Shown here: piece after piece, positions 1-11,066 of the stretch
Position numbering within the stretch: position 1 is the stretch's first letter
Layout: every line of letters starts with the position of its first letter
Origin: Macrotrachela quadricornifera
Taxonomy: Eukaryota; Rotifera; Eurotatoria; Philodinida; Philodinidae
Assembly: GCA_022393335.1 (NCBI GenBank)
Contig: JAJEKB010022026.1
Span: 1 to 64,000 of the forward strand
DNA: 64,000 nucleotides
Direction: 5' to 3'
Program-made: the position numbers and the translations under genes
Notes under the pieces: generated by a model
Told to the model about the DNA's origin: nothing
The model's input: the letters and a program-made list of their open reading frames with translations, nothing else
Databases searched by the model: none

Positions 1-997
1 TTTGAAATTCAAAGACTTTCTGAGCAAATTGAACAGATCGAAATTTAAATATGATTCACATTTTTAATATGTTCCTAATGGAATCCAAAATGATAGTCTT
101 ATATAGATTTTCATTATTATTGCTATATTTTATTTAAAAAAGAAAATAAGCTCATAATATTTTAATAAAAGAAAGCATTTCATCAATAAAATGAGATCAT
201 TTTTCTTAAACATCTCATGCCATTTTATTTCGTTCAGCAACGCCGCTGTAATGCACATTTCAGCTTTTTGCTGTATAATGTCACGATATAGTCAATAATT
301 GATGTAGTAATTAGCAGTCAAAACATTAGTTCTTTCATCAACTGACGGGTTTGTGTTATACACGCTGAGAATTTTCTTATATTTTATTGATAGAATCGAA
401 TATCCTAGAATAATTTAAATTTTCTATTGTCGTATTTGTTTCTTTTAATTTATTTTAGATACAAATTTTATTAATAAATTTGCGCATCTTCGATGCTGAT
501 GAAGTACATTTTCGATGATCTATAGTAAATACAGAATTCATTTTTATCTGTCAAATAATATTTTTAATAATTTATGTCCTTTCTACTGATTTTGTTTGCG
601 TGTTGATTGATGTCTAAACTTGTTTATAAAATAACCCTCAATAATAGTCTGTGTGTGTGGTTATAGACACGGGACATCATCAAGTGGTGACCTCATTCAA
701 ATATATGACTTAAAAGTAAATAATTTCATCAGAATTCTTCTGTTATATTAACAAATTTACCTTTGTAATTTCATCATATATATTTACATTATAGATGTCA
801 GTAATAAAGTATGTAAAATCTGGATTCAATCCACATTGTCGCAATACATAAACCTATATATATCAAAGGTAGAAAACATTTCATTTTTAAAATTTCATTG
901 TTTTTCATCGAATGGCTGGTGCCCGTCGTGCTAAAATCTATCATACAGTTATTCAATTTTCTTTCCGTGATCTTTAAATATCTAAATTATTTTCGCT
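1..997. other. Non-coding stretch upstream of FBXO9
   Basis: AT-rich sequence with no supportable exon. It includes a short ATG-initiated frame at 912 that stops after about 21 codons and shows no family resemblance. The stretch probably holds the promoter and 5' UTR of the FBXO9 gene that follows; no specific element can be named. Confidence 0.5.
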
Positions 998-3196
998 ATG
1001 GTAAATATTTATTTGTTTTTTTGCATTTATTATTACTATAAATATTTTAAATAGAATTCTGATCAAGATAGTGATGATTGTGAATATGAAATGACTGAAC
1101 AACGAACTAATGAACGTCGTATTGAACAACAATTAGATGAATTTCGTACAAAATGGAAAAAAGAAATTCAACAACGAACTGTTTATGGACATGTTATTAA
1201 TGATAAACAAAAAGAAGAACAAGATGAAATAATTAATAACGAAGAACAAGTAAAAAAGAAATATTTTATTGAAATTTAATATTTTTATTTATCTAGGCTA
1301 AACATTTTTTTCAACGAGCAACTGAATTAGAACGTGAAGGAAAATTATATGATGGTAAAAACAAAAATAACATTAATCTTAAAATTAATTCTTTTATGAA
1401 TGAGATTTTTTTGAGCAAAATTTATTTGAATTTAATATGAAAATGAATACTTGTGAGTTTGAAAGTCAAACCAATTATAGTATATAATGACCTTTAGCCC
1501 CTTTTGTATTAAAAGCACTTCCTACCTCAGATTATAGATTGCAAACAAAGCAACATGTTCGACAGTTATTAGAGTTTCCTACCTTTTGTCAGGAAATATC
1601 GCGTCGTCAAGTATATAAGCACGGATAGCTATTTCTATGAAAAAAATGCCTACTGCAAAAGGATTAATTTAATTTTTTTATTATTTAGCTATAAAATATT
1701 ATCGAGCAGCTATGCAATTAGTACCTGATATTGAATTTCGTATGGCTCGTAAAGGTCAACAACAAACAACAACAATTGAATTAAATAATCGAATGTATAA
1801 ATAACAAAACAAAAATAGTTTCATTTTTATAAATAAATTTTATTGATTTGTATAGAGAAAATCTTGATGAAGATATAAATATGAATAAATTATCTGAAAA
1901 TGATGATGATGATAATAATAATAATGATCTTATTGATTCATTACAACGTGTTAATATCGATGATAATGAACTTTCAACAATATGTGTTAAAAAATTTCCT
2001 CAACAAGTAAAAAAAACATTTCATTTTTTATTTTAAGTATTCTTTTCGTTAGGCTACACATATATCAAGTTTACCATCGGAAGTTTTAATATATATATTT
2101 CGTTGGATTGTTTCATCTGAATTAGATGTTCGTTCATTAGAACAATGTGCACGTGTATGTCGAGGTTTTTATATATGTGCACGAGATCCTCAATTATGGA
2201 AAATGATTTGTTTTAAAATATGGGGTGTTAATGCAGGAAATCCATCAGCACATATTAATTGGCGTCATATGTTTATTGATAGACCACATGTTGTTTTTAA
2301 TGGTAAAATAAAAATTTTTATTTTATAATTTTATGATTTCTAATTTATTTATTTAAGGTGTATATATTAGTCGAACATCATATATTCGTCAAGGTGAACA
2401 ATCTTTAGATACATTTTATTCACCATGGCATCTTGTTGAATATTATCGATATATACGATTTTTTCCTGATGGTTCGTTTCTTTTTTTTTTTTAGTTTTAG
2501 TGAATATATTATATCTATTGTTATTTACATTATAGGTATTGTTTTAATGTATACGAGTGGTAAGAATAGAATGATATAAATGTAAGAATTAATGATTTAT
2601 ATATATATAGCTGATGAACCACGTGCAACAGTTGCTCGTTTAAAAAGTCGATATTCAATTCGTGATCCATCATTTATTTATGGAAATTATCGTTTACAAA
2701 ATAATCGAGTAGATACATTATTATTTTGAAATTATTTATATTTTTTCTATATATATATATATTTGTAGATATTAATTGTAGCAAAACGTATTGCTCAACG
2801 TGCTCCAATTACAAGTAGTACACAACGACGAAATGGTAAAGATATATCATCATCTGATATAGAACAGATTATGAATATGGTATTCAAAAAAAATATATTT
2901 AAAAAAAAAAAAAGAAATTTTTCAATAAAAAAATTTTCTAGGAATTTGAAATGAATGATGTTGGAAGAAAAAAACATCATCAACTTATATGGACACATTA
3001 TGAAATTAAATTTATTAATAAGTAAAATAAAATAATTATTTAATTTTTTTTTGTTTTAAAAGAATTTTTATTTAGACGAACAAATGAAGAACGTACAACA
3101 GTACTTGATGCAGTTAATGATCGACATGCATATCCACCATTAATATTTTCACGTGTTAAAAGTTATACTCTTGCTGCTGAACAGCCTCTTAAATAA
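998..3196 (+). CDS. FBXO9: F-box only protein 9 (SCF ubiquitin ligase substrate adaptor)
   Basis: Twelve coding exons: 998-1000, 1055-1249, 1297-1354, 1689-1794, 1856-2006, 2053-2302, 2358-2471, 2536-2559, 2611-2708, 2769-2879, 2942-3021, 3076-3196. They join in frame to 436 residues, the usual FBXO9 length. An amino-terminal basic/acidic segment is followed by a TPR-like helix pair ([19 protein letters not shown]), the F-box ([19 protein letters not shown], then [17 protein letters not shown]), and the family's beta-rich carboxy-terminal domain ([29 protein letters not shown]). The end [14 protein letters not shown] matches the family ending RVRSYT..ERPL. Known FBXO9 binds Skp1 in SCF complexes and targets TEL2/TTI1; that role is inferred by homology. 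The start is an ATG placed directly before a donor site, so the first coding exon here carries only the start codon. A possible extra exon lies in the third intron. Confidence 0.93.
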
Positions 3197-3377
3197 TTTT
3201 TTTTTTAAATATCTACCCTGGTGATTGCTTGTTTTTTTTTCTTATGTATATAAAATTTCTTTGTTTTTGCTTAGATAGACTTCTGTTTTTGCCTTTTTCT
3301 TTTTCTTTTTACTGGAAAAATAAATACAGTATGCCAGCATTAAATATTATATATTTATTAGAAAAAGCAAAAAAAGT

Positions 3378-4555
3378 TTATTCAATTTTTCGCCATAAAG
3401 CCCAAGTAAGAGGACCTGGTTCAGCACCTGCATATGATCGATGAGATGTAACACAACGATATTTTATATTATTATAAAGTACTATATCATCTCTTTGATA
3501 GGCAACTAATAAAGATGACCATAAAGATAAACTAATAGATGAACGAGATGTAACTGTAGTTGGTGGTAATGATGGTGGCAAAATAATTGTTGATATTACT
3601 GACCAACGTTTTGATGATGATACGAGCTGATAATTCTTTGGTTTTAATGTTGTACTTCTTTTTGTTAATGTTGTTGTTGTTGTGCTTTTTTTTGTTGTAG
3701 TAGTACTAGAAAACTATTATAATAAAAAACTAACTAAATAACATTATTGACTTACGTTTTAGGAATGATAATAATTGGTGGACGAGTAGTAGTTGAATGA
3801 TTAGGTAAAATAGTAATATCAGAACAACCCATAAATGTTTCATTTTCTTTTCCTAAACCAGGACCAGATTTATTAGTAATAGGATCTCTTCCCCAATTAT
3901 TTCCTGTTGTATATTTCCATTGAAAAACACAATGTTGACAAGCAATATTGAATGGAAGTTGAACACGTACAGTAATCATGTCTGAACCATGTTTAAGTAC
4001 ATCACGATATTTTGTTGAATCTGTACCAACAATTTTTAATATACCATGATCAAGACATTCTTGTGTCGCATCAGAATTTGGATTATTATCCAAATTACAT
4101 AAACGAAATTCAAAATAACCTTGATGATTTGCTGATAACTATTAAAAACAATAGATCAACATGTTTGCTTTTAATATCATTTATTTACTTTTATTTTAAC
4201 ATCAATTTGTTGACCTTGTATATATGTTTTGACTATTTTACCTGTATACATAGTTCCACCTTTTTCAAATACTTTAATTGCTCTATCATATGGTTCACCA
4301 CAAATACCACATTTACCTCCTAAATAAAAAAATAAAAATAAAAAATAAGATATGAAAAAAATGAAATAAACCATTTGTATTCCATTGATGTCCAACACCA
4401 CCACAAAACATTTCCATATGACCTGACCAAGTACAACATTTTTTAAATGATTCATCAATAAGCCAAGCTGAACTACGTGCAATTGGTTCAAATAGATAAC
4501 CATGACCATTAATTAATATTAAATAATAAGAGAATAATATAAAAAGAGTTAACAT
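3378..4555 (-). CDS. AA15-type lytic polysaccharide monooxygenase with CBM5/12-like module (copy 1)
   Basis: Four exons: 4372-4555, 4189-4319, 3756-4138, 3378-3705, giving 341 residues. A signal peptide of about 17 residues ends just before HGYLFEPIARSSAW, so His18 becomes the mature amino-terminal His of the copper histidine brace. The second copper His is most likely in SANHQGYFEF (His110, mature 93). Paired cysteines (KKCCTW, FCGG, KCGICGEPYD, RLC, CLDHG, CQHC, MGCSD) fit the LPMO fold. A Thr/Lys-rich linker leads to a short chitin-binding module (AYQRDDIVLYNNIKYRC ... SYAGAEPGP). Family knowledge: secreted AA15 enzymes oxidatively cleave chitin or cellulose. The same exon plan as its downstream neighbour shows tandem duplication. 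Whether the enzyme cuts chitin or cellulose cannot be told from sequence. Confidence 0.88.
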
Positions 4556-5219
4556 GAGAATAATCGTTTAACTAAGTAAAAAATAAAGAATCAAATGATA
4601 TGAATAGAAGAAGAAATAATTTATCGTTTCGTATAATAAATACTATTATAAGGATTAAAATTTGATATCGTAATACTTGTGTATAATTACGTGCATGTTC
4701 AAAATCAAGTGGAATATCGATTTCAAGGGATGATCAGTAACGTGTTCTTGAGTTAAAAGAAAAAGAAATGATACTTATCATAACGATTCAATATTATGAA
4801 ATCATTATCTAATGTACCTGAAGATTGGATCATAAGATGTCAAATATATTTATAAAAAGTGAAATTTAAATAAAAGATAAAATAAAAAAATGCATAACCC
4901 TAGAAATATTCGAGGACATTTTTTACTGTCATCTTTTTTTTAAGATAATGATTTATAAACGCTTGAAACTATTAAACATATCTCTGATTGAATCTTATAG
5001 CAATCATTCAAGATTATAAGATATTTATGAAAAAAAGTCTTTATGTCAAGTTACAATTCAAAATATCTCAATCAAACAATGATATGATGAAAAGAACTTT
5101 TTCCTTCCTTTAACCTTGTATTTATTAAAACAAAACATTTCGTGACAGAAAAATACTATGCTGCATGCATATATTTCTTTTAAAAACCAACCAATTTTTA
5201 ATAATTAAAGAAAATACAT
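4556..5219. other. Intergenic region between the two LPMO genes
   Basis: AT-rich, no ORF or repeat of note. It probably carries the promoter of the first LPMO copy and the 3' UTR of the second. Confidence 0.5.
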
Positions 5220-6323
5220 TTAGTTGATACGTTTCCACCATGCCCATGTAACTTCACTTGGATGTGCTCCTGGAAATGATGTATGGTCAGCAACAGCTTG
5301 ATATCTTACACCGTTATACAAGACTACATCACCAGTTCTATATTGAACACCATTGGATGACCATGTAGTGGTACCACCTGATGGACGAGGTGTTACTACT
5401 GGGCTAGGTGTTGTTTGTGGTTGTGGTGCAGATGTTGGTCTTCTATAATAAACTTCTTTTTCTATCTCATAAGAAAATGTGTATAAATTTTTCCTTACGG
5501 TGTTTGTATAACTACAGGAGGTATTGGATCAACTGGTGCACCATTAGCAACAATAGAAATATCCGCACAACCCATAAATGTTTCATTTTCAACACCCATT
5601 CCAGAACCTGATTGACCAGTTACAGGATCAGTACCCCAATTATTTCCTGTTGTATATTTCCATTGAAAAACACAATGACGACAAGCAACATTTGGTGGAA
5701 GTTGAACACGAACAGTAATTGCTACTGAACCATAATTACCAACTTCACGGAATTTAGTTGAATCTGAACCGGCAAGTTTTAATATACCACGATCAAGACA
5801 TTCTTGTGTTGCATCAGAATTTGGACTATTATCCAAATTACATAAACGATATTCAAAATAACCTTTATGATTAGCTGTTAACTATCAAAACAATAATTAT
5901 TCGATTTTTATTCATTTATATATATATCAAAGAAAAAAACTTACCACAGTAGTAACAGCAATTTGTTGTCCTTGACTATATGTCTTAACAATCTTACCAG
6001 TATACATAGCTCCACCTTTTTCAAATAGTTTATTTGGTTTATCATATGGTTCACCACAGATACTACATTTACCCTCTATAATATCAATAAAACTTTATTT
6101 AAATAATCTAAAATGAAAAAGGTAACTAACTATGAACATTCCATTGATGTTGAATACCACCACAAAACATTTCCATATGATTACTATAAGTACAACATTG
6201 TTTAAATGATTGATCAACCATCCAAGCTGAACTACGAGATACTGGATCCAATAAATAACCATGACCATAAATTGATACTAAACACGATGTAAAAAACACC
6301 AGTAAACTTAACATCATCGTCAT
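5220..6323 (-). CDS. AA15-type lytic polysaccharide monooxygenase with CBM5/12-like module (copy 2)
   Basis: Four exons: 6131-6323, 5945-6075, 5499-5881, 5220-5442, giving 309 residues. Exons 2 and 3 have exactly the same lengths (131 and 383 nt) as in the neighbouring copy. A 20-residue signal peptide precedes HGYLLDPVSRSSAW; His21 would be the mature first residue and His113 in TANHKGYFEY (mature 93) the second copper ligand. A Pro/Thr linker leads to WSSNGVQYRTGDVVLYNG ... HTSFPGAHP ... WAWWKRIN, a good CBM5/12 pattern (aromatics plus YRTGD.V.YNG). Compared with copy 1 the linker is shorter and proline-rich rather than threonine-rich, and the binding module keeps more tryptophans. A secreted chitin/cellulose oxidase role is inferred from the family. 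Confidence 0.9.
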
Positions 6324-6619
6324 TTTTCAATGAATACAATTGGCTTTAAAAAATATTTTCGAAAATAAATTTTCTCTCTATTTATATTCATAGTTTTTAA
6401 AGTAATCCTTATCATACAACGTTTTCTTCCTGTCAGCCTAGATGAATGCTCTATGTGAGAGTAAAACAGATGGTTTAAAATAAAAAATGAAAAAACAAGT
6501 AAAAAACAATAATTGCTCGACTGAATATTCCTACATCAAAAATGATCCAAAGGTCGAGTACTATACATTTTTTTATTGCTTTTTTTTCCTATAAACGATG
6601 GATAATAATATCAGTTTTT

Positions 6620-7985
6620 TTCTATATAAATATTTAAATTAGTTATCGATAGTTGAAGCCAATATTTAGCTGATAAAAAATAAGTTAATTCAGCAAATAA
6701 AATTACACTTCCAACACCAATTGATGCATAATTCATCATATAACAGAAATTATATTAATCAATGTTGAAAATTTTCTAAGTTTAACTAGATTACAAACAA
6801 ATATATATGATATATATATCTAAAGACATAGTAGATAGATTTGTAAGTGCTTTATTGAAGATCATAAATAAGAACAACCTAATAATAAAAGGAAAAGAAA
6901 ATTATCTATCTATAGTTAATTATCTTTTTTTTTAGTAGAGCATGATCTCAACTAAAAGCACAAATCATTCTTAAATTTGTCGTTACTGAAGTTAAGCCAC
7001 AAACTTAACATGCTACTAAAAGAAGAGACATAAAAACTAATATTAATTCTTGATTACAATTATCAAGTAATATTTTTTTTATTAGAAAAATAGTGGATGT
7101 CTTTATTGTTATTTCATAATTATGCATACCATAAAAAAATCCAACCAAGTATACTTGAAACTAATATAGCATTGATCACATCTCATGAACTAGCTTTATT
7201 AGCTTATTTTGTTTCTTCAGTTACATGAGCTGGTGCACCATAATCAGTAAGAACATATTGAGCTTATAAAAAATCAATTAAAATGACGTAAATCTTTATT
7301 AATAAAAAGAAGAAAAAAGAATAAAATTAATTAACATCATTTGTCCAACTAGTTTCATTTTTAAATTCAATAAAAACAAATTTTATTGTTTAATGATTTG
7401 TTTTAATACCAATAAGTAATGCTAATAATTGTTTTCATGTTGATATATATGTTAACCAAGAAAGAAAGTGTATATAAGAATAGTATGATATGCAGGGGCG
7501 TAGCTAGAAATTTCCTAAGGAGGGTGACTAGCTATAGTAAAAGAAAACTTTTGCTTCACCAAAATGTAGTTCTCCGTACCCTCCCCCAAGAGATTTTTCC
7601 CAGAAGGAGGAGGACTGGTCCTCTCTTTCCTCCCCTTGGCTACGCCACTGATGATATGATTTAGGTAGCCATTGACAATTTGAATTTATCGATATAAGGT
7701 TACCTATTAACATAGAACAACCAAAACAAATTGTCTAATTACATCAAAACAACTTACAAATGATTTATAACGTCGTGCAACAAAAAAATCTGACCAATAA
7801 TGAAGACCACCTGATGTTGGCTATGCTGAACATACTTCTGTCATACCAAAACCTAATAAAATACCTGACGTTATATTAATAGCTGATAAAGATATTCTAT
7901 AATTTCGTTTTAATTCTTGTTTATAATCAAATGATTATAAACAAAAAACATCTAAATCTATTATATTTAATAATATTTCTAACCA
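6620..7985 (-). pseudogene. Decayed amino-acid/GABA-type permease (UGA4/GabP-like APC family)
   Basis: Family blocks appear in the correct order on the minus strand but with stops and frame breaks. DYKQELKRN is near 7930. GFGMTEVCSA-stop-PTSGGLHYW is near 7800-7860, where TAG replaces the expected Tyr codon of the hallmark SAYPTSGGLYYW. FKNETSWTND is near 7340. DYGAPAHVTEETK-stop-ANKASS-stop lies near 7180-7240, then VSSILGW, and MNYASIGVGSVILF near 6700-6740. These are signature segments of the ACT group of the APC superfamily, best known from fungi, plants and bacteria. A 158-bp MITE interrupts the middle. No functional product is expected. Confidence 0.8.
7485..7658. mobile_element. 158-bp hAT-type MITE with 8-bp target duplication
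   Basis: The element spans 7493-7650. It begins CAGGGGCGTAGC and ends GCTACGCCACTG, an imperfect terminal inverted repeat of the CAG-NGGCGTAGCC kind seen in hAT-like non-autonomous elements. It is flanked by a perfect 8-bp duplication, atgatatg (7485-7492 and 7651-7658), the size typical of hAT transposition. It is richer in G+C than its surroundings and codes for nothing. It sits inside the decayed permease gene. Confidence 0.9.
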
Positions 7986-8937
7986 TATATTGTCATTTTT
8001 AACTTATATGTAAATGTATTCAAATAGAATGATTAGAATAATATTTTTATTTTTAATTTTAACTTTAATAGTCACATGTGTTGTGTTTATTTAAAAGAAC
8101 GAAAAGGATTTTATATATTTAAATGGTAACCATTTTCTTTTCATTTAATTCATGATATATATTTTTTCTTTTACAATCTATAATATAAATTTCAATGAAC
8201 TTATTATTAAAATACATCAGAATTTTATGTTTTGTAACATAATAACATTTTTAAGTAACACAAATTTATATTTCACAATATCTACAAAATCATATTTTTA
8301 TTTCAAAATTTATAGGTTTTTTTCAGATAATAATAATAATAATGATCAAAAATTCTGATGATGTTTGCATTAGAGAAGTAAAAGGTGAACTATTTGCAGT
8401 GAGAAAAGAAAAAAAAACTCGATATCTAATCATAGAATGTCATTCAAATTTATTAACATAAAAATAAAACTGATCATATGAATAAAATAAATATTTTACA
8501 AAATATATGCATGAAAAATTTTTTCTACAGGAAATGAATATGTCGTCTTGAATAAAGTATCTATTAAAAAAATAAAATAAAATTATATAAAACCTTGAAT
8601 ATCTACAAGAAAAAAAATAATATTTTTCTTTTTTTCAAATATTGAATAAAAAAATTTTTATGAAATTTTAATCAATAATTTGTTCGACGTAATAAAAAAC
8701 AAAGAGAAAAAACATACTTCCGATCTTGTTTATAAAAATCTTTCTTTTTTCTAACTATGATCGATCACAGCAATATACATGTTTGTGGAAAAGGTTGCTT
8801 GCATTCCATATCGGAAATAATCAAACAAATAATACTTTTTCCCTTTTTTTTTTCTTTCTTATTCTATTATTAGATGAAAAAAAAAAAGAAATTTTCTTTC
8901 ATTTGTTAAATTTCCCATTTACTTACAAATGTTTAAA
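7986..8937. other. AT-rich intergenic stretch
   Basis: No gene recognised. Homopolymer A and T runs are frequent. The last part presumably contains the promoter of the Ly6-like gene starting at 8938. Confidence 0.45.
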
Positions 8938-9505
8938 ATGAATATAATCATAATTATATTTATTCTTTTTGGTAACAAAAAAAAAAAAAAATGAAGAGAA
9001 AATGAATTTTCTTAATTAAATATCTATTTTTATTACTTAGGATTTATTGAATATATCTCAACAATTTCATGTAATACATGTGGTGGATCCGGTTCTTATT
9101 GTCAACTTCCATTAGTATTTGATATTGGTGATGAAAGTAATGAAAATAATATTGCAACTCTTAATTATAATCCAAGTTATGCTTGTTTGGTATAAATTTC
9201 TAAGACATATTGTTTTCTTTTTAATATTTATTTTGTTTATTTAGGTTGATCGTGCATATGATCCAGATACTAAAACAGAAAAAGTTATTTTTGGTGGAGT
9301 ACAAGATTGTCAAGGTTTAAATATAACAAATCATCGTATAATTTGTTGTTATACAGATAATTGTAATATTGAATTACCAGCAATGATAATTGAAACTCCT
9401 GATGGTTTAATATTAAGTGAAGCAAGAATTCTATCAAATACTCAACGAAATATATCATCAATAATATTTATTTTATTTCTTATTATTTTTCAATATTTTT
9501 ATTGA
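8938..9505 (+). CDS. Ly6/uPAR-like secreted or GPI-anchored protein
   Basis: Three exons, 8938-8971, 9041-9189 and 9245-9505, give 147 residues. The first exon encodes a hydrophobic leader (MNIIIIIFILFG). The mature part starts with ISCNTCGGSGSYC and ends its cysteine-rich region with IICCYTDNCN, the CCxTDxCN signature of Ly6/three-finger domains. The last 15 or so residues (SSIIFILFLIIFQYFY) are hydrophobic with no charged tail, as in GPI-anchor signals. A role at the cell surface is inferred; no ligand can be proposed. The start was chosen because it gives a signal peptide and splices in frame. The three-finger spacing is not a textbook match, so the family call is moderate. Confidence 0.65.
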
Positions 9506-9768
9506 ATTAATTTATACATTTAATGTCGTAATTTGTTATATAATTTTAAAATATTTTGTTTTCTTTTTTTCTTCATCAATTCATTAACAGTTTTTTTCTT
9601 CATTCTTATAACTCCATTCAATACATATAAATATAAATCAAATGCTTTTTCTTCTCCTACGCTATCCTGCTGTTTATCCTAATGAATTTTCTTCTCGTTT
9701 TCTTCTTATAAAATAAAATAAAATTCTTTCCTATTAACATTCTTATTTCTTTTGGTTTGAAAAACTCA

Positions 9769-11066
9769 ATGACACAATCACAAGCTGTAAGTTTTATATT
9801 ACTTAGGGCAGTCAAAAACTAATTAATAATTTAGTATTGATCTCTTAAAATCATATATATATATATATATATATATTTCTTAGGCAAATGCAGCACTCCT
9901 TCGATCATTAGATCGTGCACATGAACAACAAAATCGTATTATTATAAATTCATCATCACGTCCACAAAGTCATGCACTAAATAATGCAACAACAATTGAA
10001 ACAATAACAACAACACCTAATGGTGAACAACGAATTGAACGACGTATTATTAATAATCCTGAACAACCAAAACCTCAATGGAGTTCTTCAACTATACCTC
10101 AAACAACAAAAATTCCACGTTCAGTATTTGTTGATAATAATCAACCTGTTGAAAATGTTATTCAACGTCAAATAATAAATACAACAATACCATCTCGTTC
10201 ATTAAATACTAGAGAAATTACATCACCTGTTAAAGTTGTACGTTTACCATCAACTATTATTGAAGAACCATCAAGATCTGCACCAGTTTATATTCAACAT
10301 TCACAACAAACATATCCAACAAATACAAAATTATTTCGTACAGATCCTGAAGGTAAATTAGAAGGAAAATTTTTATATAATTTTTTTTTGTTTAGTAATT
10401 ATACTTGATTCACAATCGAATAAACGATCATTATTTAATTGTTTTCGACGAAATAAAAATTACCAATCAGGATATTATGATGATAGAGAAATATTACTTA
10501 ATCAACAGGTAAGAATTTATTATTAATCAAATATCATAATCAAAACAATAAATAATTAAAAATATTTATTTCTAAGGAATCTTCTATTTATCGTTGTTGT
10601 CAATGTTGTGCACGTGGTCGTATTGCATCATCATGTCCATCATGTTATTTTTGTGAATTATTCTATGGTTGTCCACTTTATTGTTGGTTATTAACATTAC
10701 TTCTTCTTCTTTTACCAATGCTTGCTATTTTTGGATGGCTTATTTCTGAACAACCAGGTTAAATTAATTTAAATTATATATATTTATTTTATTTTATTTT
10801 ATTTAGCAATTAATCCAGCTAAACGAGAATATCTAACACAACAATCATCAATTGTTCAAAATGATGTTTATGCTGTAATGCGTAATTGTCCAGTACCTTA
10901 TTGTACAATTGCTATTCCAGCAACAACAATTAGTGTATTATATTTAACTTATCATGATTATTCAGCAACACAAATAACATCAAATGGAAATATTATTCAA
11001 ATATTTTCATTGTATTTTTTTGGATTTTTATATATTTTAATAAGAATTATTTTAAATAGAAAATAA
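9769..11066 (+). CDS. Unrecognised two-transmembrane protein with long polar amino terminus
   Basis: Five exons, 9769-9786, 9884-10352, 10396-10508, 10577-10757 and 10807-11066, join in frame to 346 residues. The first about 190 residues are polar and rich in Asn, Gln, Thr and Pro, probably disordered and cytoplasmic. A cysteine cluster follows (YRCCQCCARGRIASSCPSC, then YFCEL, GCPLYC), possibly palmitoylated or metal-binding, directly before a strong membrane segment (WLLTLLLLLLPMLAIFGWLI). A second hydrophobic segment is at the carboxy end (IFSLYFFGFLYILIRIIL). I do not recognise the family. Splice phases agree at all four junctions, which supports a real gene. Confidence 0.7.
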
